Assembly (NCBI GenBank): GCA_907165275.2 | Contig: OU015655.1 | Location: 12,784,501 to 12,848,500, forward strand | Origin: Zygaena filipendulae | Taxonomy: Eukaryota > Arthropoda > Insecta > Lepidoptera > Zygaenidae | Length of the DNA: 64,000 nucleotides | Direction: 5' to 3' | Part shown: piece by piece, positions 45,485-56,139 of the stretch | Layout: every line of letters starts with the position of its first letter | Numbering within the stretch: position 1 is the first letter of the stretch | Position numbers and translations under genes: made by a program | Notes under the pieces: model-generated | Told to the model about the DNA's origin: nothing | The model's input: only the letters and a program-made list of their open reading frames with translations | The model's database searches: none

Positions 45485-46070
45485 TGTAATATGTAGTACA
45501 TTGTTATCCTAGGGGTGAAAGTAACTTACAGGGCGCCAATAGATCGAGGGACTAAATAAGTCTTTCTCCCGAGGATAACACTGTGCTTTTCATTACGAAT
45601 GCAAGGAAAGTCAAAATAAAAATAGGAATTAGCTAAAGAAAAAATGAGTGAAGATCGGATCGCTTGAAACTTTCCCACCTATTTCTTTTTCTTTGGCCGG
45701 CTAGCTATTCAGCCAGTATTTTTTATTTACATTGTGGCGACCTAAAAAAAATATTGTCTTTAATTATTAAGTATTAATTAAATAAAATAAAAAAATATAA
45801 ATAGGAATTAGCTTAAGAAAAAGTGAGTGAATTTTATTTTAATTAATACCTACTTAAACTTTACGTTATTTCAATTTTACATCGCGCTGGCTGTATAGAA
45901 AGTTGAAACATGGTTCAATAGAAATGTGAAAATAGACCTAGTTTTTTTTTAATAATTTGACAGTTGTCAGTTGAAAGCGATTCTCCCTAGGGCTGAAAAG
46001 GGTTACTTTCAACCCGCTTCTCAGGCAACTTCAGACCTACTTTCCGAGTATGAGTAATGAAAAAAATTTT
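45485..46070. repeat. Dispersed repeat, GTTATCCTAGGGGTGAAAG family
   Basis: It starts AGTACATTGTTATCCTAGGG and ends CTTTCCGAGTATGAGTAATG. The inner edges GGGTGAAAGTAAC and GTTACTTTCAACCC are inverted. A shorter copy is at 50525-50860. Confidence 0.7.
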
Positions 46071-46289
46071 ACTCATCTACTTCGGTTATTAGATTATTTT
46101 ATTTATCGAACCTAACAGATTCACTTTAGAGTTCAGAGTTCTCTCGGGAACTCCGACTAAATATCCTTACTTAGCTGTTGTCTGCTCTCTATAAACCAAC
46201 TTCCTGCCACATTTCAGCTAAATAGGTTCAAGTGGTTTAATCATTAAATTTCGAATAGAGTTTTTATAATTATAGAAAAATGCAGGATC

Positions 46290-46410
46290 TCTTTATATCT
46301 GGAACCTTTGCGGACGCAGGCAGAACAATCCGCCAAAGATTCGTCACAATCGAAACAATGGTTTCGAAACGCGTAGAGGACAGACATACAAAAATTCATT
46401 ATTATTCATA
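46290..46410. repeat. Dispersed repeat, GAACCTTTGCGG family
   Basis: Shares GGAACCTTTGCGG and CGTAGAGGACAGACATACAA with 13240-13475. Confidence 0.7.
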
Positions 46411-46575
46411 AAGAAGAAGAAGATGACCACTAATACCTACCTAGATAAATTCTAGAATCTTAGGTTTTGTTTGTTATTGTGACAGTCATACGATTAGCTT
46501 TCGATAACCTTTCTCTACCTAACCGGGCCAGCTGCATAGAACGCACACACATAAAAGCAATAAATCAAAGATAAA

Positions 46576-46816
46576 ATGCACGCAGATAAGCAATAACATG
46601 TTAACCCGCAAAATTAAGTTATTGATTCAGAACAATTTATTGAGAGTTGGGGAACGTTTTTTAATTATGTGTTTACCTTATTACATTGTTTAAATATGTA
46701 ACTAAATATTTAACATAAAAATGTTGAAACAAAATGGCGCTATAATTTTAAAACTTTAATTTACTCAAAATTTCTCCAGTGTGGGTTAACACACTATTGC
46801 TTATCTATGTCCAAAT
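46576..46816. mobile_element. MITE, AAGCAATA-TIR family, well preserved
   Basis: CACGCAGATAAGCAATAACA to TTGCTTATCTATGTCCAAAT, with GTGTGGGTTAACACAC adjacent to the right TIR and the AAAATGGCGCTATAATTTTA core. Confidence 0.88.
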
Positions 46817-47143
46817 ATTATTATACATAACGACAATAAATGTCATTGACTTGCTAACACCTTCTATCAACTATTGATATGCACGTCAATTTCCGAAATC
46901 CCGCGGGAACTAGTATCAGGATAGACGCGTGTATGCTCTATCGTTTATTTCATCTCCTAAATAAGTACACCAAATAGTTGTGCCTCGCGCGCGTGCCTTG
47001 TGCACGCAATCGGTACTCCCGCGGGAACTCATTGTTCCTATAACACTCGAGGGTACCTTAGCTTCCTATCACTGAAAGATTTTTCGAATCAGTTTCAAAT
47101 TATTCACTAAAAACACTGCATAATAGATACCTACTATAATTAT

Positions 47144-47260
47144 AGATGTTCCCGCAATTCACTCGAGTTAATTTCGGAGTTCCCGCGGGAATTCCGATAT
47201 AAAAAAGTGCCCTTTGTCCTTTTTTGTACCGCTGAGAACGTGAGCGGCTTGACTTTTTTC
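47144..47260 (+). repeat. CCCGCGG-head SINE, 5' part
   Basis: GATGTTCCCGCAATTCACTC, TCGGAGTTCCCGCGGGAATT and a TGTACCGCTGAGAACGTG block. The tail is missing. Confidence 0.65.
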
Positions 47261-47426
47261 GACAATTCTAACAATGATGTTATTATATTTGTTTTGAATA
47301 AAATCGAATTTAACATGCTTACATCAGAAACGGACTTGTTCCTGTATCATGAGCTCTTAAAGAAGAACCTAAATTGTATTGTCTTAAAGCACCTTTAAAA
47401 CCTTTAAGCAGGCCTGCTTAAAGGTG

Positions 47427-47540
47427 GTTATTTATTTATTTATTTATTTATTATTCTTGCACATAATAGTACAAATGGCGAACTTAATGCCTTGCGGCAT
47501 TCTCTGACAGTTAACCATTGGGTTGACAGAGAGATAAAAG
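47427..47540 (-). repeat. Retroelement 3' end with (AAAT)n tail, minus strand
   Basis: TATTTATTTATTTATTTATT is followed by CTTGCACATAATAGTACAAA and CTTAATGCCTTGCGGCATTC, as in 6301 and 53931. Confidence 0.7.
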
Positions 47541-47734
47541 GGAAGGGGTGTGCAACCTACGGAAAAAACGAAAAAATAAATAAAAATAATAGTATTAAAA
47601 ACTAAAAACTGTTATCCTACGATAAAGCAGAGCAATTCAATTTAGGTTCTGCTTTAAGAGCTCATAGTAAACTCATAGTTCGCTTTATATAAACTTATCT
47701 TATATAGAAGAGGAATATAAAAGAACACAAGGCG

Positions 47735-47912
47735 CTCCCATCGCGAAATTCCCGCGGGAACTCCAAAATTAATACAGGTGAAACCGCATGAAATTTTGCA
47801 TTTACGTTATCGGGGATGCAGAAAGAGACAAGGGTACATTTTACGAAACATTTTTGAAGTGAGCTTCGGGATTCACGAGGGTCAAGGGTGAAACCAAGGG
47901 GAAACAGCTAGT
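47735..47912 (-). repeat. CCCGCGG-head SINE remnant, minus strand
   Basis: On the minus strand CTAGCTGTTTCCCCTTGG, then CATTTCGTAAAATG and a second TTTCACCTG..GAGTTCCCGCGGGAATTT head. It is diverged and partly duplicated. Confidence 0.6.
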
Positions 47913-48425
47913 TTTTGAAACAATAATTTGTATTTTGAATAATTATGCTTATAGAACGTCTTGCGCAATCGTGCTATGTAACGTGATTCAATAATAAGAC
48001 GTTATTTATTGCTATTTGAGTATTAGAATTTGCTTATTGCTTAATGTAAAACAATTGCGAAAAACTTTTTAAACAACGCGGCAACGTGATTAATTGTAAA
48101 GCGACGTGTACACTGTACACTGTTATATTTTGGTAATATTATAGATAATGAAGTTTGTGCAGGTGTTTGTATATTACATAAACACCCATAAATATGGTGG
48201 TGGTAGAGCACTTGAACACTTACAGTATATACTTATATAGCCGGGATGTAGAGACTGAAAGTTTCTAATGGGAAATGTCAGGACAATAGAATTTTCAACT
48301 AGTTTGTCTTGTTGCCATGAACATTCTCCATCTCAAGATGGAGTCAGTAGATTGCCCCTGGTACTCCTTAATGAAAATTTAACATAGATATTTGGTCTGA
48401 AATAAAGATTTTATTATTATTATTT

Positions 48426-48740
48426 ACTAGCTGTCCCCCGCGATTTCATCCGCGGTAATTTCGGAGTTCCCGCGGGAATTCTGGGAAAAAAACTATCCTA
48501 TCTTTTAAGTTGGACCATATTATAAATGGTTACAAAATTTTATCAAAATTCGTTCAGTGGTTTCGGAGTCCATCGCGGACAAACAACGTGACACGTGATT
48601 TACATATATATATACTAGCTGTCCCCCGCGATTTCATCCGCGGTAATTTCGGAGTTCCCGCGGGAATTGCGGGGAAAAAGTTCTTTGTACCCCTAACAGT
48701 AGCTGTTCCCCACATTAATTCCGGAGTTCCCGCGGGAAAG
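48426..48740 (+). repeat. Two tandem CCCGCGG-head SINEs
   Basis: The first (48426-48612) has CTAGCTGTCCCCCGCGATTT, TTGGACCATATTATAAATGG and AACGTGACACGTGATTTACA. The second starts at 48613 with the same head and carries the double-head arrangement, ending GGAGTTCCCGCGGGAAAGC. Confidence 0.85.
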
Positions 48741-48754
48741 CTAAAATTAAATTA

Positions 48755-48880
48755 AAATTAAAAAATTAAAAATCTTTATTTCTTTAAAAAGTTACAGTTA
48801 AATTACCTAAGTTTGGAGTCTCCCTTTAAGCAGCAATTGCTTGTGTTGGGAGGCTCCGCTCCTCTATATCCGATAGTGAA
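48755..48880 (-). repeat. Probable retroelement 3' end, minus strand
   Basis: On the + strand AAAATTAAAAATCTTTATTT is followed by AGTTTGGAGTCTCCCTTTAA and GTTGGGAGGCTCCGCTCC. The complement ends in an AATAAAG-like tail. Confidence 0.45.
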
Positions 48881-49064
48881 ATAAAAAATAATTTAATTAC
48901 AAATACATACAGGTTTTTATACCTATACATAGGTTCGCACATACATGTTAGCTTGCGTGTGTGCGTCAATATGTATTTTTGAGTGAGTGAGTTTCTGTGT
49001 TGTGCTTAATGAAGTGAAATATAACGATATGTACCTAATAATATGTAATGATGGCCCTCCGAAT

Positions 49065-49200
49065 AAAGCTATCTTTTAAGTTGGCCCATATTATAAATGG
49101 TTACAAAATTTTATCAAAATCCGTTCAGTAGTTTCGGAGTCCATCGCGGACAAACAACCTGACACGTGATTTATATATATTAAGATAAGATTAAGATAAG
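49065..49200 (+). repeat. CCCGCGG-head SINE, 3' half
   Basis: Starts TATCTTTTAAGTTGGCCCAT and ends ACGTGATTTATATATATTAA. Almost identical to 59180-59295. Confidence 0.8.
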
Positions 49201-49599
49201 ATTATTATGTGCAAAAAAATGTATAAGTGTACCTTAGTGCGACAGATAAGGCTTTTAAAAAAAATCATATACCTACCCCTTCCGTAACCCCTAGATGATA
49301 AAAGTAAAAAAAAAAACCGGGCGGAAATATTAGTGCAAAATAAAAATACTTGCCTACACTGGGTGGGACGTTTACGTAGAATATGGATGCAAAGTGGTTG
49401 CAAAGCGACTTTTTTTGTCCTGATCATTTATGTATAAATACATATTGCATACGTCCTACTTGTCTAGGTACCTTCGCCGTTCGACGTTTAGATTTTTTAT
49501 TTGTCATAGTAGTAAATATGTAGGTACATATTTTTTTTCTTATACCAGCTATAACTATTTCATTTTTTATCTCACGTTTTATATCCGTACCTACTGTGA

Positions 49600-49770
49600 T
49601 TTAAGCATGGTTTAGACGAAGCCAGTAACGCTGGCACCAGCGTTCAACCTCAGACAAGCCAGTGCTGGCAGCCAGCACTGGCTTGTCTTGAAAAACTGTT
49701 TATACGAGGCCAATAACAAGCCAGCGCTGGACTGGCAGCCAACACTGGCTTCGTCTAAACGTTGCTTTAG
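49600..49770. mobile_element. MITE with GTTTAGACGAAGCCAG ends
   Basis: GTTTAGACGAAGCCAGT at 49610 is exactly inverted at 49744-49760. The arms continue outward less perfectly (TTAAGCATG against CTAAAGCAAC). The inside has further short inverted CCAGCACTGGCTTG blocks. Confidence 0.75.
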
Positions 49771-49816
49771 TAACTGTAACTAAGGACGCGTTTTAGAAAT
49801 AAATGCATTGCATTGC

Positions 49817-49860
49817 AGTAGATCTGTGTGTTGTGAAGTGGATTATTATTATTATTATTG
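49817..49860 (+). mobile_element. tRNA-derived SINE tail fragment
   Basis: GTAGATCTGTGTGTTGTGAA, GTGGATTATT and ATT repeats: only the 3' end of the family. Confidence 0.75.
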
Positions 49861-49966
49861 AGTAACATTTTATAAAAATATCTGTTTTTCCAATAAGCAA
49901 AATGATCCCGCCCTGAATTTTCGAGCCAACATGAGGTGGCGTTAGTAAGACATTTATTTTTATAAA

Positions 49967-50110
49967 TTGCATTATTTATTTATTTATTTATTGAAAACTA
50001 ACTCTACAGCACATTAAGAAAACGATTAACCAATACAAATAACTCACAATAGTGCCAATGACAGGTTAGACTAATCTTAACGAAATAGAGAACTGACAAG
50101 TTAATAAAAT
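49967..50110 (-). repeat. Probable retroelement 3' end with (AAAT)n tail
   Basis: TTATTTATTTATTTATTGAA on the + strand followed by non-repeated sequence, similar in organisation to the copies at 47427 and 53931 but different in body. Confidence 0.4.
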
Positions 50111-50207
50111 AAATTAAAAAGTTAATACAAAAAAGAAAAAGATTAAGAAAAAAAACGGACAAAACAGATGAGAAATGTGAGGTGTGTGGTGTGAGGTGAG
50201 TGGTGTG

Positions 50208-50238
50208 TGTTTATGCGTGCGTGTGTATGTGTGTGCGT

Positions 50239-50286
<48 letters not shown>

Positions 50287-50297
50287 TTTTGTATGGG

Positions 50298-50345
<48 letters not shown>
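50208..50345. repeat. Long (GT)n microsatellite
   Basis: Two GT tracts of about 40 nt each, split by TATGTTTTTGTATGGGTTTT, with imperfect GCGT/TATGT units on the left. Frames through it are Cys-Val or His-Thr repeats and not genes. Confidence 0.95.
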
Positions 50346-50524
50346 GGTGTGCATGCGCAATATCACAACTCGCTTGACTTGTGTACGAATTAAGGTTTAA
50401 TATCATCAGTTATTTTCATTAGGTAAGAAGTACGTTTTAAGAAGAAAATATCGATTTCATTAAATCTGGACTCATATGTGTGCAAGCATCGCCGCATGAC
50501 CGAGTGCCTTGCGTAGTTTGTCAA

Positions 50525-50860
50525 TTAATAGTACATTGTTATCCTAGGGGTGAAAGTCTTTCTCCCGAGGCCCGAGGGTAACACTGTGCTTTTCATTACG
50601 AATGCAAGGAAAGTCAAAATAAAAATAGAAATTAACTAAAGAAAAAAATGAGTGAATTTTATTTTACATAAATCAACCATTAGGTGTGCTACTGGCCAGT
50701 AAGTATGCCCCCTATGACATAAAAAAAAAACTTGAGTTTCTGCTGTATCCAGCTGTCAGTTGAAAGCAATTCTCCCTAGGGCTGAAAAGGGTTACTTTCA
50801 ACCCGCTTCTCAGGCAACTTCAGACCTACTTTCCGAGTATGAGTAATGAAAAAACTTTTT
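50525..50860. repeat. Dispersed repeat, GTTATCCTAGGGGTGAAAG family
   Basis: Matches both ends of 45485-46070: TACATTGTTATCCTAGGGGT and CTTTCCGAGTATGAGTAATG. The middle differs and contains CCCCCTATGACATAAAAAAA. Confidence 0.7.
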
Positions 50861-51103
50861 TCTTAATCTGTGTTGATTATCGCTATAAGACAAATTAGTA
50901 TATAGGTGTAGGCCGTTCTTACTCTCGCGGTCTCATATTATAAAGACGAAAAACAGTTTGTAAGTGGAAAGTAGGTAAACTGAACCGATACCAAATTGAT
51001 AGGAAGCTATACAGTTCCTATAACACAATGTTTTTGATTCTGAAACATTTGAAAGTTCTCAGAGATACCGCGAAATTTGAACCCTCAAAAAAGCGGTCGC
51101 TAG

Positions 51104-51340
51104 CCGCATGTCTCCTAGATCACTTTAATGATTACTCAGTTAAGTATAGATTTTTAAAACCAAACTGCCGCGATCAGAGACGTTCAGTAAATTAATGTTA
51201 ATTGGCATTTAATGAGGTGTAACTTAATTAGTTAAATGCCAATTAACATTAATTTATTAAACTTGTCTAATTGCGGCAGTTTTGTTTTAAAAGTCTATAC
51301 TTAACTAAGTAATCATTAAAGTCGACTCTGAGTGCGGTGG
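51104..51340. mobile_element. CCGCACTCAGAG foldback MITE, copy D
   Basis: The right end GACTCTGAGTGCGGTGG is preserved and the left 18 bp are degraded. The mirrored ATGTTAATTGGCATTTAATG and AAATGCCAATTAACATTAAT blocks are intact. Confidence 0.85.
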
Positions 51341-51344
51341 TTAG

Positions 51345-51945
51345 ATAGGTCTCGTTCGTGGTGGACCTTTGGACCAAGCTCCATACATTTTTGGATGAAT
51401 TAGCACCGCTAATCACTAACTCGACATTGGATTGCATGTGCTCACATAGAGTATCTTTCTTGCCGAAATATCAGTGTAGGGTAGTTTATCTCGATAGTGG
51501 TTTTTTTAAAATTATTATCAACAACGTTCCTATAGTAGGTACCTAACGTCTGACATACCTATATGTAACGTATGACATAGCTTGATCACGAAAAACTTAT
51601 GAAATTACCTATTTTTCCTGAAACACGGTCGCTCTGTCATTAAAATGTAAAGCTTTTCGTGTCCAAAAATTCAGTTTCACTTCAAACTTTCCATAGTTCG
51701 AAAGAGGACATGTTAATATTTTCGCCTACACGAGTATTCGATTTATATTATATAGGATACTGGATAGGCAACCATGAAACGTCGCGTCGCCGCGACGGCG
51801 CTGTTCGCACATAATATTTTCTAGGATAATGTAGCCGTCTGTCGACTTCGAAATGTCGACGGATTACCATAAAACAAAACCAAAACACGATAGCGTTTAT
51901 CGTAGCATAGCAATACATACGTAATAGAGCAACGGCGGTGCTAGG
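51345..51945. other. Unassigned DNA
   Basis: I see no repeat family or gene here. Its position next to the GC-rich segment makes it possible upstream regulatory DNA. Confidence 0.4.
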
Positions 51946-51949
51946 TGCA

Positions 51950-52180
51950 TAATATCGGGAGTTCGGCGAGCGCCGGCTAGATAAAGTTGCAGTTTGTTTA
52001 CGAGCGGCGGCGGCGGCGTGGCGTGCGCGGGGGCGGGTGCAGGCGCGCGGTGCAGCGGGGGCGAGGGGAGGGCCAGTGCGCGCGCGATGCGTTCGCCACT
52101 GCACGCGTCCATATTAATATTATGCGCAGTTGTACCTTGTTTTTAGTAGCTATAGTTTAGTAGAGTTCCGAAGCCCCAGC
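51950..52180 (+). promoter_or_regulatory. GC-rich, CpG-rich promoter-like region
   Basis: About 51960-52110 is strikingly GC- and CpG-rich (GAGCGGCGGCGGCGGCG, GGGCGGGTGCAGGCGCGCGG) in an otherwise AT-rich window. It leads into GCGCAGTTGTACC and then the ATG at 52181. A promoter and 5' UTR is the simplest reading. A TTTTTAG at 52140-52146 could also act as a splice acceptor, which would make the next exon internal. Confidence 0.55.
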
Positions 52181-52362
52181 ATGGCGGAGTGGTCGCACTT
52201 GGAGCGCGAATGGTACAGCCAGCAATACGACTACAACCAATACAATTACGCGTGTCAGAATTACGAATACCAACCGGCGTGCTACGACGGCCCGGTGCAG
52301 TGCCAGCCGGTCGGGAAGCCATCGCCGCCGCCGCCTCAAGCGGCGGTCGTCGCTTTGCCCAA
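52181..52362 (+). CDS. Alternative first coding exon (1b), Tyr/Gln-rich N-terminus
   Basis: ATG in the context CCCAGCATGG opens a frame of 60 codons ending at a CCCAA-GTGAGT donor in phase 2. The product starts MAEWSHLEREWYSQQYDYNQ, continues with more Tyr/Asn/Gln (YNYACQNYEYQPACYDG), and ends in a Pro run (KPSPPPPQ). This is a low-complexity N-terminus with no recognised domain. Exon 2 at 41913 also ends in phase 2, so both could join one downstream exon. The gene may thus have two promoters 15 kb apart. No downstream exon was found before 64 kb. Family unknown; a separate gene is also possible. Confidence 0.7.
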
Positions 52363-52529
52363 GTGAGTTTTCTTTTTCTTTTTTTTTTTATATCCGTCAC
52401 CTCACACCCGCTGTTTCGCCAGCATCCGTTTCTAAAGTAGGCACCTCAGGAACTAGGTATGTTTCAGAATGAAAACAGGGTATTCTAGGTTCTATTCGAT
52501 TACCTAAGTTACTGGTAAGTTTAACAAAT

Positions 52530-52725
52530 AGGTAACTGTAGCCCGCGGTTCCGCTCGCTTAATTTAAGTCCGGGACTCCCTCGGGAGCTCCTTGTTTTGC
52601 TATGCAAAGTACGCAATGTTACCCACAGATACCGCGTAGCTTCCGTTCAGTGAAAGAGTTTAGAATCAGTTCGGTAGTTTCAGAGATTACCTTTTACAAA
52701 CAAACAAACCTTTTGTTTTTATATT
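52530..52725 (+). repeat. CCCGCGG-head SINE, diverged
   Basis: GTAGCCCGCGGTTCCGCTCG, CGGGACTCCCTCGGGAGCTC and TTCGGTAGTTTCAGAGATTA. It lies about 170 bp into the intron after exon 1b. Confidence 0.65.
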
Positions 52726-52839
52726 TGCTAGAGTCAGCGGTTCTCGCTGGGCGTTGTCTTTCCGTCAGTCACGGAACTGTTTTATTATTTACAAATCAGT
52801 CAAAACAACCTTAAAGCTATTCCGTGAGGAAGATCTTTA

Positions 52840-52925
52840 GAAGTTTTGAAAACTTTCAAAAAGTTTGAAATTTTTTTGAAAACTTTGAAAAAGTTTTGAA
52901 AACTTCTAAAACTTTTTCTGTTTAG
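52840..52925. repeat. Tandem palindromic AAGTTTTGAAAACTT array
   Basis: Overlapping units such as AGAAGTTTTGAAAACTTTC, AAAAAGTTTTGAAAACTTCT and AAAGTTTG repeat about every 12-20 bp, so the stretch can pair with itself in several registers. No known element is recognised. Confidence 0.6.
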
Positions 52926-52994
52926 TGTTTAGTTTTGGTCTAAAAAGTTTTTAATACTTGTTAAGTTTTCTCCCTTTTTTTCTATCTACCTATA

Positions 52995-53601
52995 CAACGT
53001 GTTAATGAATTGACGTAAAACCTGATACACCCCAATTAAAAAAAAATAAACAATAATATGATTAAGATATAAATTATGTCAAAAGAATTTATAGCCTTTA
53101 AAGTTATTCAACATTAGTTTGGAGGTGACCTATCTACGAAATTTCAAGCGCTACGCTCGCGCCTACGTGTGAATGACCGATTCGATTTTTTTGCTACGGG
53201 CGGCGGCGTACGAGCCAAATATCTTAATATAATATATAAATCATCTTCTTTAATATATAAAAATCACGTGTCACGTCGTTTGTCCGCGATGGACACCTAA
53301 ACTACTGAACCAATATTTATCAAATTTTGTAACCATCTGTAATTTGGTCCAACTTAAAAGATATGATAGTTTTTAACCCATGACTCCCGCGGGAACTCTG
53401 GCAATAATGCGGGGAACAGCTAATCACCGTAAACTACCTACTGTCAGGGGTAAAAAGAAGGACATAGAGTACTTTTTCCTGCAATTCCCGCGGGAACTCC
53501 TAAATTACCGCGGATGAAATCGCGGGGGACAGCTAATTATATTATGAATAATTTTGACATGGGTTAGTAAAAATGAAAACATAATATAACCTATTATTAA
53601 C
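52995..53601. mobile_element. CAACGTG TIR element interrupted by a SINE
   Basis: The left arm begins CAACGTGTTAATGAATTGAC after TA at 52993. The core GGAGGTGACCTATCTACGAA is present. The element breaks near 53240 and resumes at 53540 with TGAATAATTTTGACATGGGT; the far end is lost. Confidence 0.75.
53250..53537 (-). repeat. CCCGCGG-head SINE, composite double-head copy, minus strand
   Basis: On the minus strand TAGCTGTCCCCCGCGATTTC, then a second GCTGTTCCCCGCATTATTGC head after TAGTTTACGGTGATT, then TTGGACCAAATTACAGATGG and ACGTGACACGTGATTTTTAT. Same order as 26271 and 59031. Confidence 0.85.
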
Positions 53602-53930
53602 CAGCGCTAGGTGTTCCCGCACCTAGCTAATGCTGAGTTGGTGACCCTTTCGGCAGAGCATGCAAGAGATATTATCTATGTTTCTTTAGATTAAGCACTG
53701 TTGATGTTTGTTTCTTTTTCTTGTGTGTTGTGCTGAAATAAATGTATTTTCTTCTTCTTCTTCTTCTATTATGTTTGGGCTGTAAGGGTTAAATTGTAAT
53801 GTTATTGCCGTGAAGATACATGTGGATATATTATAGTACTTTTTGGGAGTTTTGAATTGGTTGTAAACTGTAGGCAAGCGTTACTGATGATATTCCATTT
53901 TTTTAATTTCGTAGTTTTTTAATTTTGTTA

Positions 53931-54070
53931 GATTTATTTATTTATTTATTTAAAGAACTTTATTGCACATTTATGTACAAAAGGCGGACTTAATGCCCAA
54001 GGCATTCTCTACCAGTCAACCTTTTGGCTAGGGTATAGTTTAGTGGCATTACACAGAACCGGAATATATA
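53931..54070 (-). repeat. Retroelement 3' end with (AAAT)n tail, minus strand
   Basis: TATTTATTTATTTATTTAAA, GAACTTTATTGCACATTTAT, CAAAAGGCGGACTTAATGCC. Very close to 6301-6440. Confidence 0.75.
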
Positions 54071-54237
54071 TATAAACAATTTGATCAGAAATTTGTGTAT
54101 TGTGCGAAACGTGCGTGCTATTAGTGTAACAAAGAAAAAGAACAACATTTTTGCAAAGATCACTTTCTATATTATTTTTGGTTATGCGAATATTTTATGT
54201 AATATAATCTTAACCTTTCTTTTCTTTTTATTTTTTG

Positions 54238-54377
54238 ATTAATATTATAAATGCGATTGTGGGTTTGTCTATTTGTTTTACACGTTCACGCCTTATAACT
54301 ATTCAAGGTGTAGTTTATCGTGGAATTCCCGAGGCAATTCCGAAATTCGCGTGGGCGAAACCGCGGGGGACAGCTAT
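54238..54377 (-). repeat. CCCGCGG-head SINE, internally deleted, minus strand
   Basis: Minus-strand head TAGCTGTCCCCCGCGGTTTC and tail ATCGCATTTATAATATTAA, with the middle missing. Confidence 0.75.
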
Positions 54378-54427
54378 AGTTTCTTTATAAAAATAATGGA
54401 AAGTAGTATAGTAGACCGGTAGTAATA

Positions 54428-54857
54428 ATCTTAATATATATAAATCACGTGTCACGTTGTTTGTCCGCGATGGACTCCGAAACTACTGCACGGATTTTGA
54501 TAAAATTTGTAACCATTTATAATATGGTCCAACTTAAAAGATAGGATAGTTTTTTTCCCGGAATTCCCGCGGGAACTCCTAAATTACCGTGGATAAAATC
54601 GCGGGGGACAGCTAGTCTTAATATATAAAAATCTCGCAGTGTTTGTTATCGAACTCCTCCAAAACACCTTCACCGATTTTTATGAAATTTTTTATGTACC
54701 TACTTATACATTTGGTAGAGCTGAGAATAGACTATTTTTTATACACAAGACATAGTTGATAAGGGTAGCCCTCCTGATTTTTTTTTTAGGTCAAAAGGGG
54801 TTCCTGCTGCAATTCCGAAATTCACGCGGGTGACACCACGGGGCACAGCTAGTAATG
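54428..54857 (-). repeat. Two adjacent CCCGCGG-head SINEs, minus strand
   Basis: 54428-54618 is the TTGGACCATATTATAAATGG subfamily with head ACTAGCTGTCCCCCGCGATT. 54620-54857 has head ACTAGCTGTGCCCCGTGGTG and a different body ending GAGATTTTTATATATTAAGA. Confidence 0.8.
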
Positions 54858-55238
54858 TAATATTTGTTTAGCTACGTGCACTGTATAATTTTTTTTAACC
54901 TTACAAAGCTTTATCTATCATTAAGGACTCTCTTTGTTGGGTAATTATGTAGTTTTAAGAGAGTTTGAGACATAATGAACGTCTTTATCCGGCTATTGCG
55001 TCATGCGTCTTGTATTTTTGTTGCTACTTTATTTAATTTAAATTTACCTATAATATGCGCACCATGATTGTCAATCGAAGCTTTATTTAGTTGGCGCCAT
55101 ATTTCTTCTTATACCTTAAAAATTGAAAACCATGGTGTAACTAATTATTGCATACTATACACGTTGTCAGAGGTAAAGAACTTAATTCGCGATAAACTCA
55201 AAAGCTACTGAACGGCTTTTCATGTGTTTTTCATCAAT

Positions 55239-55484
55239 AATAATAATAATCGACTTCACAACACACAGATCTACTTGATCCCACATTAAGCTTGTGTCGT
55301 GAAAACCAAGCAAATGTGGTATATACTATATATTATTACATATATAGATATATATTCACGCCCAGACTGGAATGGAACTCTGTGTTCATCACGCAAAGTC
55401 CACCCCCACCGGGAATCGACCCCGGAACCTCTTGATTAGCGGGTAGGCATGGTGACCTACTGCGCACATCGGGTCGTCGAATAG
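55239..55484 (-). mobile_element. tRNA-derived SINE, full length, minus strand
   Basis: On the minus strand it has GACGACCCGATGTGCGCAGT (A-box region), AGGTTCCGGGGTCGATTCCC (B box, one extra change), the TGATGAACACAGAGTTCC body and an (ATT)n tail at 55246-55251. Confidence 0.85.
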
Positions 55485-55602
55485 ATAGAGTGGTTCAAGA
55501 GAAATGTTTGGACGTATAGTTTATCCTGGACTTGCCGCGGGATCTACGAAATTACTGTAACCGCGGGGTCAGCCAGTTAAATATAAAAGCGAAAGGTCAA
55601 CC

Positions 55603-55718
55603 CACAGAACAGAAAATAACAGATAGAAGGGACATCAATTTAGTTTAGTATGGAAACAGATGAAAACCAGTGTCGCCGGGTGATTTGCGCACACAAAACT
55701 ATTCATCACGCACTAAAA
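55603..55718 (+). repeat. Two-copy repeat (partner at 26045)
   Basis: ACCCACAGAACAG, GATAGAAGGGACATCA, GATGAAAACCAGTGTCGCC and AAACTATTCATCACGC. Confidence 0.6.
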
Positions 55719-55790
55719 CATTCATTGCAGTAAAGAAATTGTATTAAACGCTTTATTTATTCGCAGTTTTTGGGAATATTGTGGTAAATA

Positions 55791-56137
55791 CAACGTGTTA
55801 ATGAATTAACTGAAAACTAGAAAGTATTTTGCTCAGAATCGACTAGCGAATCGATCGCACTATGTTTTAATATAGGTTATATTTTTTCATTTTTACTAGC
55901 CCATGTCTAAAATATTTATAATACAATATTAGGCGCGTACGCCGCCCGCAGCAAAAAAATTCGAACTGGTAGCCGCGAGCGTAGCGCTTAGAATTCCTAG
56001 GATAGGTCACCTCCAAACTAATGTTGAATAACTTTTAAAGTATAAATTTTTTCGACATAAAATATATTTTAATCATAATATTGTTTACTTTTTTAAATGG
56101 GGTGTATCAGTTTTTCAATTAATTCATTAACACGTTG
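55791..56137. mobile_element. CAACGTG TIR element, complete copy
   Basis: CAACGTGTTAATGAATTAAC at the left is inverted at 56118-56137. TA flanks 55789-55790 and 56138-56139. It is 347 bp, in reverse orientation relative to 34388. Confidence 0.9.
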
Positions 56138-56139
56138 TA

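Noticed and set aside
50143..50406. Frames encoding His-Thr or Cys-Val repeats
   Set aside because: They are translations of the GT microsatellite.
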